Below are positions 37,675 through 47,168 of a DNA stretch of 64,000 bases, piece by piece. The stretch comes from Endotrypanum monterogeii (lineage: Eukaryota > Euglenozoa > Kinetoplastea > Trypanosomatida > Trypanosomatidae). The notes under the pieces were generated by a model. That model had not been told where the DNA came from, did not search any database, and saw nothing but the letters and a program-made list of their open reading frames with translations. Each line of letters opens with the position of its first letter. Position 1 is the first letter of the stretch. The position numbers and the translations under genes are program-made. The stretch lies in the NCBI GenBank assembly GCA_000333855.2, contig CM007320.1, positions 512,734 through 576,733 on the forward strand, written 5' to 3'.

Positions 37675-39870
37675 CTACACGACAAGCGATTTCATGAATC
37701 GTTCGGCAAGGGATGGATCTAGTTCGACGCGGCGCCTGAAATGATGGTCATTTTCCATACGACCGCGCAAAATCCGCAGGCGCACCTCACGATCACGCTC
37801 ATGCCGTAGCGCCTCACCACGCTCTCTGGCCTTCACTCCCCGGGCATAGAGCGATTTGCACCGGTCCACCTCCTGGTGACGGTACAAACTTCCGGAGCTC
37901 GCACTGCCAGCTCGGCCATCAGCAGTGTCCCTGCCACTGTGCCGACCGTCAGCCTTGTCGCGCGTACGCCGCGCCGCTGTGCTTTGCGCGAAACCTGCAC
38001 CCTGGTTGATGCTGGGGTGAAACGTACAACTCTTCAGCTCCAACGCCTTTTTTTCTGCTTCCAGTCTCGCCTTTGAGATGTAGCCGTGCTTCCAAAGTCG
38101 CGCTGCATGCAGGTCCATCTGTGCTGGTGACAGTACCCGACCTTGCAACACCTTTTTTTTGTACCCTTCCGGGTCCTTCTCGCGTAGCTTCTCCAGCTTA
38201 ACACGAGCATCGCTTTCCACCCGCACCAAAGGCCGCGGCCGCCTCTCCACTGACCCGTGATCGCGGGAACGCTCGAGAAGAATCTGCCCCGTCAAGCGTG
38301 CGATTAAAAGCTCCTCAAGCTCCTTCTGCCGGCGCTGCTCTACAGACTTTTCCATCATTTCCTCCTTTCTATGCCTGGAAATGGCGGCGTCGTGGTAAAG
38401 GCGATTACTCAGAGCCTCCGACTCCGCCTTGCTTAACCGACTGCGCGCCGTAGATGGTGGCCGACTGGACACAGCGGTAGTGTTGGGGCTGGCACGACGA
38501 CTGCGATTTTCGCTTCGACCACTCGTGTAACCGCTCCTTTCGACAGCGCTGGCGAGACTTTCCGGTGGGGAGCGGCGCGCTGTCGTGCCGCGATAAAGGC
38601 GCATAAACACTCCATTTGGGCTGCTCAACATCTCCTCTTGCTTCCGCCGCCGCTCCTCTTTCCGTGCAATGCTCTCCTCTAGCGAGCCGGAGACGATGTG
38701 GTCACGAAGTCGCTCCAGACGGTTCAGTTGGAGAATCTTCTTATGCCGTTCATCGCGATCTCGACGATTGCTGAGGTGGTAGAGGCGGTCAAATGGACTT
38801 CGCATCATCGCACGCTCTCGCTCAGCATCATGAACGGCAATCTGCCGCTCCAGTGTGCCCAGCCTCTCCGTCACATCCTTCAGTAGCTCCTTCTCTGACA
38901 GAGGAGAGTGTGCAATGGACGATAACTGGCTCGGCTCCGCTCGCCGCAGCGGAGTCGTCTGGATAACGCCACTCGCACCTCCGGATCTCCGCCCATGAGT
39001 CGGCGAGGATATCAGGGGTCCAGGAGATTGATGTCTATTTTTTTCTGACCGAGTTTTTCTCTCTACATCTCCCCGAAAGACCCTAAAGCGAGTGCGGAGG
39101 GGACTCTCCCTCGTTGACGACGGAGCCATCTTGCGCTGGGAAACGCTACGCGAACTCGATGGCCCGGCATCGACCCCCTTGCCCACTGAATGACGCTCAC
39201 GCTGTGGATCAGTGCTGTGGTCGCGGTTTAGCTCATCAAGACACTGGTTGTCGTGCTGTTCATGAAAAGAACCTTCACGGCGATGAGGAGATACTCGCTC
39301 GTCAATCGCTGAACGTCGGTGACCGTTGTCGTGGTGCTGTGGAAGACTTCGGTGGTGCGACCCATCTTCTGGATCGCTGGAGATCCGAAACTCCCCTGAG
39401 GGCGATGGCGGTCCAGCTTCGCTACTATTGCGACTCTCACCCTTGCTCAGCTCATTGAAGCGCGCAGATGCGGAGCGTACCTCCCTTCCCTTTGTGTCGT
39501 GCACACTCGAAAAGGGAGTGAGAGTCGGGTGTTCATGTTGCCTACTCGAGGATCCGTGCCGGTCAACGTGCATCTGATCACCCCAACGACGGGGACGCCA
39601 TTTCGACGGTGAGTCAATGGTGTCCTGATAGACGGCGGTCTCTACAGGATAAAAACCGCTTCCGCCGTCGCTTCCCTCGGCGATGGGGAGCATGCGATCC
39701 TGCGATGTAGAGTCATCAGAGGGTGGTCCCTGCCGCCACGCTTCGATGCCTGCGTTAAAGCGCGGCTGATGAAGCCGAGATGCGTCTCTAGAGTGGTACC
39801 GGTGTGGCTTGGCTCTGTCATCGTGTTGTGGTACATGAGCGTTGCAGTCATACGTTTTGTACTTGTCCAT
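37675..39870 (-). CDS. Charged coiled-coil protein; probably the 3' part of a gene split by a TAG
   Basis: From the first ATG (39870) this is 731 aa and ends in TAG; the open frame continues upstream without a stop to the TAG at 40012-40014, giving 778 codons. It is very rich in Arg, Glu, Ser and Lys. A loose module of the form (R)LY/LW ... R/K ... R.E recurs about five times (RLYHLSNRRDRDE, RLYRGTTARR, RLYHDAAISRHRKEE, RLWKHGYISKARLEAE, SLYARGVKARERGE), and one copy ends in CTFHPSIN, a motif I associate with cytoskeletal or flagellar coiled-coil proteins of protists. Only 141 nt separate it from the previous stop, with no pyrimidine tract, and an out-of-frame ATG at 39917 precedes the start. 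I think it is more likely the C-terminal part of one long protein than a separate gene. Confidence 0.7.
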   Translation of the reverse strand: MDKYKTYDCNAHVPQHDDRAKPHRYHSRDASRLHQPRFNAGIEAWRQGPPSDDSTSQDRMLPIAEGSDGGSGFYPVETAVYQDTIDSPSKWRPRRWGDQMHVDRHGSSSRQHEHPTLTPFSSVHDTKGREVRSASARFNELSKGESRNSSEAGPPSPSGEFRISSDPEDGSHHRSLPQHHDNGHRRSAIDERVSPHRREGSFHEQHDNQCLDELNRDHSTDPQRERHSVGKGVDAGPSSSRSVSQRKMAPSSTRESPLRTRFRVFRGDVERKTRSEKNRHQSPGPLISSPTHGRRSGGASGVIQTTPLRRAEPSQLSSIAHSPLSEKELLKDVTERLGTLERQIAVHDAERERAMMRSPFDRLYHLSNRRDRDERHKKILQLNRLERLRDHIVSGSLEESIARKEERRRKQEEMLSSPNGVFMRLYRGTTARRSPPESLASAVERSGYTSGRSENRSRRASPNTTAVSSRPPSTARSRLSKAESEALSNRLYHDAAISRHRKEEMMEKSVEQRRQKELEELLIARLTGQILLERSRDHGSVERRPRPLVRVESDARVKLEKLREKDPEGYKKKVLQGRVLSPAQMDLHAARLWKHGYISKARLEAEKKALELKSCTFHPSINQGAGFAQSTAARRTRDKADGRHSGRDTADGRAGSASSGSLYRHQEVDRCKSLYARGVKARERGEALRHERDREVRLRILRGRMENDHHFRRRVELDPSLAERFMKSLVV

Positions 39871-40011
39871 TGTCGTCTTCTCTGAGATGAACCCAACTCG
39901 GCCCTCCGGCAACGCATCGTTCCTCCTTTTGCCAGCGTCCCCGTTTTCAGAGGAAACGCGCTGTTGTGGCCCTTCGGCACTGCAGCGTCGGCTCTGGGGT
40001 GATCGACGGCC

Positions 40012-40014
40012 CTA
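40012..40014 (-). other. In-frame TAG that splits a 4-kb reading frame
   Basis: This TAG is the only in-frame stop between 41694 and 37675. TAG is used as a normal stop elsewhere in the window (EF-hand-like gene at 26311; the end of this same frame at 37675), so it is not generally recoded. It could be a base error, an allele, a true nonsense mutation, or a site of read-through. Confidence 0.7.
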
Positions 40015-41694
40015 GAAATCCTCCCGGCTGTAATATGCCGCCTCCATTAAAGATTTCTGGACCAGCGCCCAGGCGTCCAATTTTTCCTCGACAGCGTGCT
40101 GTGAACCACGGCGATGCGCTGATGACCGTGAGGACGAGGGCCGACGCTGTGTTCTGGAACTGCCTGGGCCGCCGTAGTAATCGGCGGGCACAGCAGAAGT
40201 GTGTGAATGCCTCGTGTGACCACCTTTCTCCTTAGCGCGGGCGAGACTACCCTGGGGCCCCCAGTGAGGACAGCCCGATAGAGCCTCTGGGTCGTGAAAC
40301 CTTTGGCCTCCGAGTTGCCCATGCGCCGCATCGAGAGAATCATCATCGTTAATATGTTCCTCTCTCGCCCTGTCTGGTGTAAGACGAAAGCCGCGACGAC
40401 AGCGGCGTTTGTTGTGTGAAAAGTTTCTCGAGATCGAGTCACTCAAAGAGTTTCCTACACCCTTTGATGCGCGCAGATGGGTACTGCTTCTACTGCTACT
40501 GCGGGAGGAGGTTGGCTCAAGGTGTACCTGTACATTGGCATCGAGAGACGACGCCCACTGATAAGGCGGTTGAGGCGCCTTTGCGTTTCGCTTTGAAGGT
40601 GGTGACGTTGTGGAGTGATGCTCCGAGGTACGCCTCTCTCTAGCCTTTGTCGACTGGGGAGCTTTGTGTGATCTGCACGCACGAATGTCGTCTTCCATTA
40701 ATCCGGCCGACGGCACTACTTCGGTAGAGTGACGGATGCCTTGGACGGCGCTTGCCACCTGCCTATTGGGTGCCTCTGGTATCGCCTTGGGGACAAAAAG
40801 TTTGGCTGCGTCAGTGGATCTCTTGCCAGACGTCTTCCGTACATTTTCCACATACCGCGGGGCTTTCTTTTTCACCTCTGGCTGAGCAACTGCCTCGCGC
40901 GTCGGCTCGTCGTCCTCGACGAAGATAACAGCAGACGAGTTCCTCTGAAGATGGTTAGCGGCAGCAGTGTAGTGACCCACGTCGCTTCTACTGCCCACTC
41001 TCGGCTCACGGACGTGTGGTGCGTCGTCCTTGTGTTCGTCGGTAGACACACCACTGGTGCAACCCTCCTTTTTGACCATATCAAGATCTGGAGAGTTCTC
41101 TTCGCTCACGAACCGGATCGAGGTACCCGAAAGGGTGGTGTCCATTCCTGAGAACGCTATAGAGCCGGCAGACGAGAGAGACTTCGCAGAAGTTGTTCGA
41201 GAGCGCAGCGCACTATAGGGGGCTAGGTGTGACGCGTTGGCCTCCGGCGACGATACCACTTTTGCCGCCGTGACAGGGGGAGTGGTTATGGTTAGCTTTT
41301 CCTCTCCCTTGACCGCCTCCGAGCTGAGAGCAGCGGCTACCGGAACATGAGGAAGTGGAACAGAGAACAAAAAAGGTGTCGCAGGATGCTTCACAGGGGT
41401 TTCGGCGGTCAGCGCGGGCGAATCTACTGAAAACTTGGAGTGCTCTAAAGCAGAAGGTACAGATACGCTAAATGCCGCGGGCATTGATACCAATTTTTGC
41501 GACAAAGCCGCGTTCTTCGGGGACTCCTTTTGTGTAGATGTGGCACTTTGATGCGAAGCTGAGGCGATGCAGGCGTTATCCAAGCTCCTATGTGTCTCAC
41601 TGTTTTCGGCTTCCGCACCATGACCAATGCGTTTTACGTTTTCTTCCGTCAATTGCAGAGCTTTCTCGATTGTCTCTTTTGACTTTGACATCAT
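40012..41694 (-). CDS. Disordered hypothetical protein; probably the 5' part of a gene split by a TAG
   Basis: A 560-aa frame from the first ATG of a double ATG (41694, 41691) to TAG at 40012-40014. It is not recognised. It starts with a short helix (MMSKSKETIEKALQLTEENV) and is then low-complexity, rich in Ser, Ala, Pro, Thr and later Arg/His. The last 25 residues (VEEKLDAWALVQKSLMEAAY and five more) look like a helix broken off by the stop. The following reading frame, in the same phase, continues without interruption. The open frame also extends 79 codons upstream to a GTG, but that part is non-canonical. If joined with the next frame, the product would be 1339 aa. Confidence 0.65.
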   Translation of the reverse strand: MMSKSKETIEKALQLTEENVKRIGHGAEAENSETHRSLDNACIASASHQSATSTQKESPKNAALSQKLVSMPAAFSVSVPSALEHSKFSVDSPALTAETPVKHPATPFLFSVPLPHVPVAAALSSEAVKGEEKLTITTPPVTAAKVVSSPEANASHLAPYSALRSRTTSAKSLSSAGSIAFSGMDTTLSGTSIRFVSEENSPDLDMVKKEGCTSGVSTDEHKDDAPHVREPRVGSRSDVGHYTAAANHLQRNSSAVIFVEDDEPTREAVAQPEVKKKAPRYVENVRKTSGKRSTDAAKLFVPKAIPEAPNRQVASAVQGIRHSTEVVPSAGLMEDDIRACRSHKAPQSTKARERRTSEHHSTTSPPSKRNAKAPQPPYQWASSLDANVQVHLEPTSSRSSSRSSTHLRASKGVGNSLSDSISRNFSHNKRRCRRGFRLTPDRAREEHINDDDSLDAAHGQLGGQRFHDPEALSGCPHWGPQGSLARAKEKGGHTRHSHTSAVPADYYGGPGSSRTQRRPSSSRSSAHRRGSQHAVEEKLDAWALVQKSLMEAAYYSREDF

Positions 41695-43420
41695 CGTCCT
41701 TTCGCGAGCACTACCCTGACGTCCCCAAGATGTGTGCGTATATATGTGCGTGGGTCTATGTGTGATTGACAGGTCGGCAACGATGTTTTGGGTGTTGTAT
41801 CCGCGTATGTTTATCTTAGTGATCGTGAGGATGCCTTCCTCTATGAAGGCGCCGCCAAACGCAATAGATTCTCTGAGACACAGTGCAAACGCGACGTACA
41901 CAACCGCACCCAATCGATACCCCTCACCCACCCCACCTGATCACCCCCGGCACACGAGTGTCGACACGACGAGGCGAAACGGCAAAGGAAAATACAAAAT
42001 GCAAGTCTTGCTTCGCACTTTTTTTTTTTTGCGGCCAGTACTTTGTGAACAAAGCTTGTCTTAACGAATGATGAAAGCGAAGGTCGGTCGATGATTACGC
42101 GCAAGAGAAAGGGAGAGGATAGAAGTCGTTACTGGAATAAATTTCCTTCAGTCATAATTACAGCGTACCCCCTCTGTCAACCAGTTCCTTTTCTGGAAAA
42201 CTTTTTGCACTCTTCTGGTCTCCTCCCCAAGCGCGCGTGAACCTCCTCTGCTTCATCTCTGTCAGAGAAGATGCCTAGGTATGTATCGTAACGCTGCCGA
42301 CTTGGTCACATGAAAGCAATCCCGCCAACGAGCATTGCCTCCTTTCCTCTTCAACCCCCTCCCCTTATACCACATGTCCACGTCCCCATTCGCCTCCACA
42401 ACCCCCCCCCCTTGCCCCCTTAGGCTGAAACGACCCGAAAGGGCAGGAAAAATTCCTTGACAAAACGGTGAGGTGAAGTTTGTCGCTTCGCGAGAAAGGA
42501 AACGTGCAACAGGCGTGCTCCACCATCGGACCTTGCATCGATCACTCACTGCTGAGGTGCCGCTGGAATTAGGCGTCGTGGGTAACGAATTGGAATCCTC
42601 GCACACCTCATGTGTGTGGGTGGGTCCCCCTTGTCCCCATAAGGAAAGCTGTTCACCGTCAAGAAGAAAACGGAAAGGGGGTAGTGGACTTCCTAGGAGC
42701 GCGGGGAGTTCCATTCAGATCATAAACGCTGAGTGGGGGGGGGGGAGGTGAATATGTAGGTGGCACACATGCCACAGCCAGTAGGCACTCCCTCAGTTTC
42801 ACCGTCATGTTCCCCTCGTGACACTCTGCTTTTGTCGAGTATAGGAGAGGACGTTGGTCACAGGGAACCTGGGACCGATGGGTAGAACACAAGTAGAGCG
42901 GCGGTGGGTAGAGGTTCGGAGGTAGAGATACACTGACAACCTTAAGACGTCGGAGTTATATATATATATATATATATATAATATAAAGAGAACTCTCTTT
43001 CCTATGCTTTGAACAGCATGAGGCCCTCACATCTGGACACATGCATATCGGCTTCTAGAAGAACAGGCAATGGGGCAGAAGCAGATGGCGGAGAACATCT
43101 CGGAAAAAAAAAAACACCACGCCACCACCGACAACAGAAATGGCTTTTAAGTCTGTTCCCCACAGTTTCGCTTTGAGACTAAATATCTTGTGTTACTTGA
43201 TTCACTTCTGAGTTAAACGATTGACTTTATGATCTCACCCCCCCCCCGAAAAAAAAAAAAGGACAATGTCGCTACGTGTCTTAAGTCAAAATACGATCAA
43301 GGGATCGAGCGCTGTGGGGAAACTGCGTTGTTGAAGGAAATATCTGGCTCCCACAACCCACGAGATCGCATCCCTCGTAGCTGCACTTCCTTTCTCAAAC
43401 GCCAAACAGCGTCCAGCGCT
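41695..43420. other. Intergenic region
   Basis: No supported gene in 1.7 kb. A 150-codon minus-strand frame at 42262-42714 has no recognisable domain and runs across C and G homopolymers. TA run at about 42957-42980; A and C runs near 43100 and 43239-43260. Presumed 3' UTR of the XRN-like gene. Confidence 0.55.
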
Positions 43421-46156
43421 TCAGTCGGCGGCGGCGGCCACCTTCCGATTTGCCTTTTGCTGTTTTAGCCGCTCGCGTTTACCCAGTCGCTTCTTTGCTT
43501 TTCCAAGATCTTTTTTGGTGTTGCGCGATTTTTTGCTGGCGCGTCCCTCCAAGCTACCATCTTTGTCGTTGTTGTTCCCTTCCTTGTCTTCACGAGGCAT
43601 CTTGACAGGAGCAATAGCGGCGACGGATACCGCCAGGGCACGCTCCCTTTTTGCTACTTTCTTAAGCCGCTGCAGCTCTGCAACATCTTCCTCGTCCATC
43701 GCGGAGTGAGGCAAGTTCACGACATTCGACGGTGCAGTTGGCTTCGTGGAATAGTCGTACGACACCCCGAGCGCTGAAAGTAACGCCTGCTCAGCCGCCG
43801 ATTTCCCTTTCGAGGATGAGGCCACCTGGCCCATCACTTCAGCTGAAGTGGAACCTACAGATGCCGTATTCATTGCCGAAGGATGGAAAACAGGCGCCAT
43901 GCGGCGCAACTCAAAGCTGTACATATAGTGCCCCGGGGCTGGCAGCACATCGGAGCTTGCCTTTGCGTCTTGGGTAAAAACCGCCAAAGCCGGCTGGTGC
44001 GCTGAGATGAACGCTGAAGTCCCTCCCTCCGCTTCTTGCACCGAGGTCACACTCTTTGTCAGTGTCGCCACCCGACGCACACCCAGTCCAAGAGTGTACG
44101 TCCAGAGAGTGACTATGTAAAGCAAGAGATTCGCCTTCGCCAAAGTGACTGGTGAGACGAGCTGTAGAGATTTTTTCAGCATCTCCGTAACGCTAGGAAG
44201 CTGTAGGGTGCGCATGGGACTAGCCACAGTGAAATTGCCGCTGCGCGACACCGAGTCTGTGCCCTCAACACCACGGATAAAGGATTGCATCAAAGTTGCA
44301 AGCGAAAACTTGCCCGCGCGAGGACCCCGGACGGCCCACGCGTTGGAAGCTGCAGGCTCCGTCAAATGCTCACCAACGTCAAGGTCGCCTATAAATGACG
44401 ATGCGTCGCGGCACGAGGTGGTGTGACTAGATACAGCCCTCAACGATTTGTGCGTACTATCCATGCTAGCCGACGCGCCTTGAGACGCAGCCGCTAAGAG
44501 TTCTTTCTTGGGGAGACCATGAAGGGGAAAAGAAAACGCTCGCGTCTCCTCTTGGCCAAGAACCCACATAAGAGCTGAAAGACTAGGGAGCATGGTGCAA
44601 GTCTCCGATAACGGACGTGAGTCGAGAAATGTTTGTTGCAGCTCTGGTGTTTTCTGAAGATTACAACCAACGATGTACCGAAGCGTTGCGTAGGCAACAT
44701 TGGATAGGTATACGATGGCGCGGTTCCTCTCCTCCTCACCAGGCGGCCTTGCCTCCGCGTCAGCATAGTGTACAGCATCCAAAATTGAGTGGAGGAAGTG
44801 ACAGTTCAACACGAGACTACCTTTGTTGGTGGAGTGCGTGGTGACGGCAGCCGAGAGCAACATCCTACCAGTCTCAACCTCTGTGGAGGACAAACTTTTG
44901 TACTTGTGTTTGCAGTACGCCTGCCAACATGAGCCCGCATCCACTTTGGTGGCGCCACGCACCAGTGGCGGCACGTTGACGGCATTGCCCATCACAATCA
45001 TGAAAAGAAACACAATATCCACGCAGCTACTTCGCGTGATCGTGGAAACCAGGAGTTCGTCTTCCGTAGGTGCGGTGCTCGCGCGTTCGTCGCACTTGCT
45101 ATCCTTTAGAGACTCCTCAATCACCTCTGATCCCGGTGCCTGTGTCATCACTTCGGCAGTCGCAGGTGTCACATTCCCTCTCACATGCTCTGGCTCATCC
45201 TCCTCGCTGCTGTCTTCCAGCTCGATGCGCACACCGGTGGCCACCATTGGGCCGTCCTGCTTGCGTCGTCGTACCACCTCTGCGGCGCGAGGTGCGGCCG
45301 GCTCTTCATCAGCGTGAGTCGCCATCGCTGCGACAGACGTCTCAGCATAATCGTGCACTTTTTCGTCTTGTGAACTTGTCTGTACCGGCTCCGCAGGAGG
45401 GAGGTCCGACGGCTTCGCCTTTGCGGCTTTTTTCTCCTCCATGATCTTCCTCTTGACGGCGGCATCGTCTGCAGCTTTCTTTTCGTTTTCGGCATAGAAG
45501 GCGTCTGTGCAACTCGCGATAAACGCCAGGACACGATCGAGACGCAGAACCGATGGCTCGAATAGGACATCCTGGAGCTTTGTGGCGATGGACACATGCT
45601 GGGGGGCCGGCCCGCAGAGCGCGCCGCACAGCACATCGGAATCCTCCGAAATGAAGAGAAAGGTAGGGAGACAAGTCACTCCGTTGGCGATAGCGGAGGT
45701 CACCAAGCAACGCTGAAGATCAAGAAGCTTGTAGTCTGCCTCACCAGCTACACCCCGCCCGCTGGTTAGAATGTACGGATTGGCGTAGCCTCCTGCACCA
45801 GTCCTTTGAGAAATCTCTTGGTGAGCGCGGTATGCGCCAGCTAGCTGGCTACACAACTTCTGCACATGCACGTCCAGGTCCCCGATGCGGACGAGTGCAT
45901 GTCTATGGGCACGTGCTGAGCCGCTGCGATCCCGCTGCGAGTCCAGGGCGAAAATGATAGCTGTCCTCGCCACCACATTCTCTGGATTCAGGAATGTACG
46001 CAAAGCCTCAAGCCCGAGTGTCTGCGCCGCATTGGTAGCATCGATGAGAATAAAGTCGAAGACCAGCGGCTCGTGGTTCGAACCTCCTTTTGACAGTCGG
46101 CAAAGCGCACCAGGTGAAGAGCGCGCAATGAACTTGACAAAGTCAGGGACACCCAT
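43421..46156 (-). CDS. Divergent XRN-family 5'-3' exonuclease-like protein
   Basis: A 911-aa protein, ATG to TGA. The start MGVPDFVKFIARSSP matches the XRN N-terminus. Acidic residues align with the known metal-binding set: D39 (ILIDATN), D72 (FALDSQ), E139 and D141 (AGEADYK), D172 and D174 (SEDSDVL). The later GND motif of the family reads VMGNAVNVPP here, so the last conserved Asp is Ala392. About 180 disordered acidic residues are inserted between the two halves. The C-terminal 45 residues are Lys/Arg-rich (SKKSRNTKKDLGKAKKRLGK), a probable nuclear or nucleolar signal. It is probably one of the several XRN-like proteins of trypanosomatids acting in nuclear RNA turnover or rRNA processing. 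Activity is uncertain because of the missing Asp. A splice acceptor candidate lies at 46164-46165. Confidence 0.8.
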   Translation of the reverse strand: MGVPDFVKFIARSSPGALCRLSKGGSNHEPLVFDFILIDATNAAQTLGLEALRTFLNPENVVARTAIIFALDSQRDRSGSARAHRHALVRIGDLDVHVQKLCSQLAGAYRAHQEISQRTGAGGYANPYILTSGRGVAGEADYKLLDLQRCLVTSAIANGVTCLPTFLFISEDSDVLCGALCGPAPQHVSIATKLQDVLFEPSVLRLDRVLAFIASCTDAFYAENEKKAADDAAVKRKIMEEKKAAKAKPSDLPPAEPVQTSSQDEKVHDYAETSVAAMATHADEEPAAPRAAEVVRRRKQDGPMVATGVRIELEDSSEEDEPEHVRGNVTPATAEVMTQAPGSEVIEESLKDSKCDERASTAPTEDELLVSTITRSSCVDIVFLFMIVMGNAVNVPPLVRGATKVDAGSCWQAYCKHKYKSLSSTEVETGRMLLSAAVTTHSTNKGSLVLNCHFLHSILDAVHYADAEARPPGEEERNRAIVYLSNVAYATLRYIVGCNLQKTPELQQTFLDSRPLSETCTMLPSLSALMWVLGQEETRAFSFPLHGLPKKELLAAASQGASASMDSTHKSLRAVSSHTTSCRDASSFIGDLDVGEHLTEPAASNAWAVRGPRAGKFSLATLMQSFIRGVEGTDSVSRSGNFTVASPMRTLQLPSVTEMLKKSLQLVSPVTLAKANLLLYIVTLWTYTLGLGVRRVATLTKSVTSVQEAEGGTSAFISAHQPALAVFTQDAKASSDVLPAPGHYMYSFELRRMAPVFHPSAMNTASVGSTSAEVMGQVASSSKGKSAAEQALLSALGVSYDYSTKPTAPSNVVNLPHSAMDEEDVAELQRLKKVAKRERALAVSVAAIAPVKMPREDKEGNNNDKDGSLEGRASKKSRNTKKDLGKAKKRLGKRERLKQQKANRKVAAAAD

Positions 46157-46163
46157 TCTTTTC

Positions 46164-46165
46164 CT
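46164..46165 (-). promoter_or_regulatory. Candidate trans-splice acceptor of the XRN-like gene
   Basis: On the minus strand TTAACTTTCTAG ends here, 7 nt before the ATG at 46156. The T-rich context is moderate and such a short 5' UTR is at the lower limit, so a farther AG may be used instead. Confidence 0.35.
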
Positions 46166-47168
46166 AGAAAGTTAATTATATTCGAACAAATGAACGACGC
46201 GGAGAACTACAGAGCAACAACGTATGCCCCTCTCTTTCTCCCTGTTGGAGATTGAAGCGCCTTTATAGAGGTAACCGACGCACTCGTGCAAAGACCGAGA
46301 GACACCCGAAACCGTTACAAGTAAAATGAGAGAGAAAAAAAAAAAGCGTTTTTGTCCTCTCGTCGCTTCTGGGATGATGTGTAAATAATGAGCAAGACGC
46401 TGGAGGCTCCATGGAGCTTTGCACCGTTAGTGAAGAGCGATCGCGGAGGTGAGAGACAAAAAAAAAAAAAAAAAGTCGAGCAGTGAGTGAAGAGGAGGAA
46501 GTTGAGGGGAAATACAGCAGGGTACGCACAAGCGCAGATGAGGAAAACTCTGTTGAAGAGGGGAGGAGGGGGGAGCAGAAAATAGCAAAGGAACCCAAGA
46601 AAAACAAGAAGCATATAAGGGAGCACGCAGTTGCCTCTAGCCGATTGCTATATACCACCACCTGTGTTGCCCCCCCCCCCTCCACCCATACACAGCTGCG
46701 AGATACTCATGTATTTGCTCTGCCCACCCGCAGAAACAGCCCATCATTAAGCTACAGGTGTGTCCTTTTATATTGGGAGACAATATTGAGAAGAAAAGTG
46801 TCACGAGCACACAACCTGTACTCAAGGGTCCATCCCTTAACATCAAAAGCCACCCTTACCTGGGTAGAGGTACGAGAAGAAGGGGGGCAAAGAAAAAGTG
46901 ATCACAAACAAAGCTGTGGGCCACTGCGTGCCACAGCAACGGTAGGAGAACCAACATGTACACGAAGCGCTAGGGTGCTCACGCCTTTCAACATGATTTT
47001 GCTTTTGACTATCAAGAGCAGTACGACTATAGCTCAGATATATTGACGGTCGTCTTCTTTGCGCTGTCTGCCACCACAAAAAATGAATGAGCACTGCCCA
47101 AGACACACGAGTGCAAGCAGGCGAGTTGTGAGGAGGACACTTCAGATGAGGTCAGTTCAGTTTACCTC
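46166..47168. other. Intergenic region
   Basis: No supported gene in 1.0 kb. The longest minus-strand frame (46263-46685) is hydrophobic only because it translates A/G-rich repeats. Presumed 3' UTR of the small coiled-coil gene. Confidence 0.6.

Noticed and set aside
40012..40014. General recoding of TAG as a sense codon, as in some Blastocrithidia-type trypanosomatids
   Set aside because: TAG ends other genes in the window (26311, 37675) and long frames such as the VPS13-like gene contain no in-frame stops of any kind, so the code appears standard.
42262..42714. 150-codon minus-strand frame upstream of the broken long gene
   Set aside because: Low-complexity content, no domain, no clear splice site; position fits the 3' UTR of the XRN-like gene.
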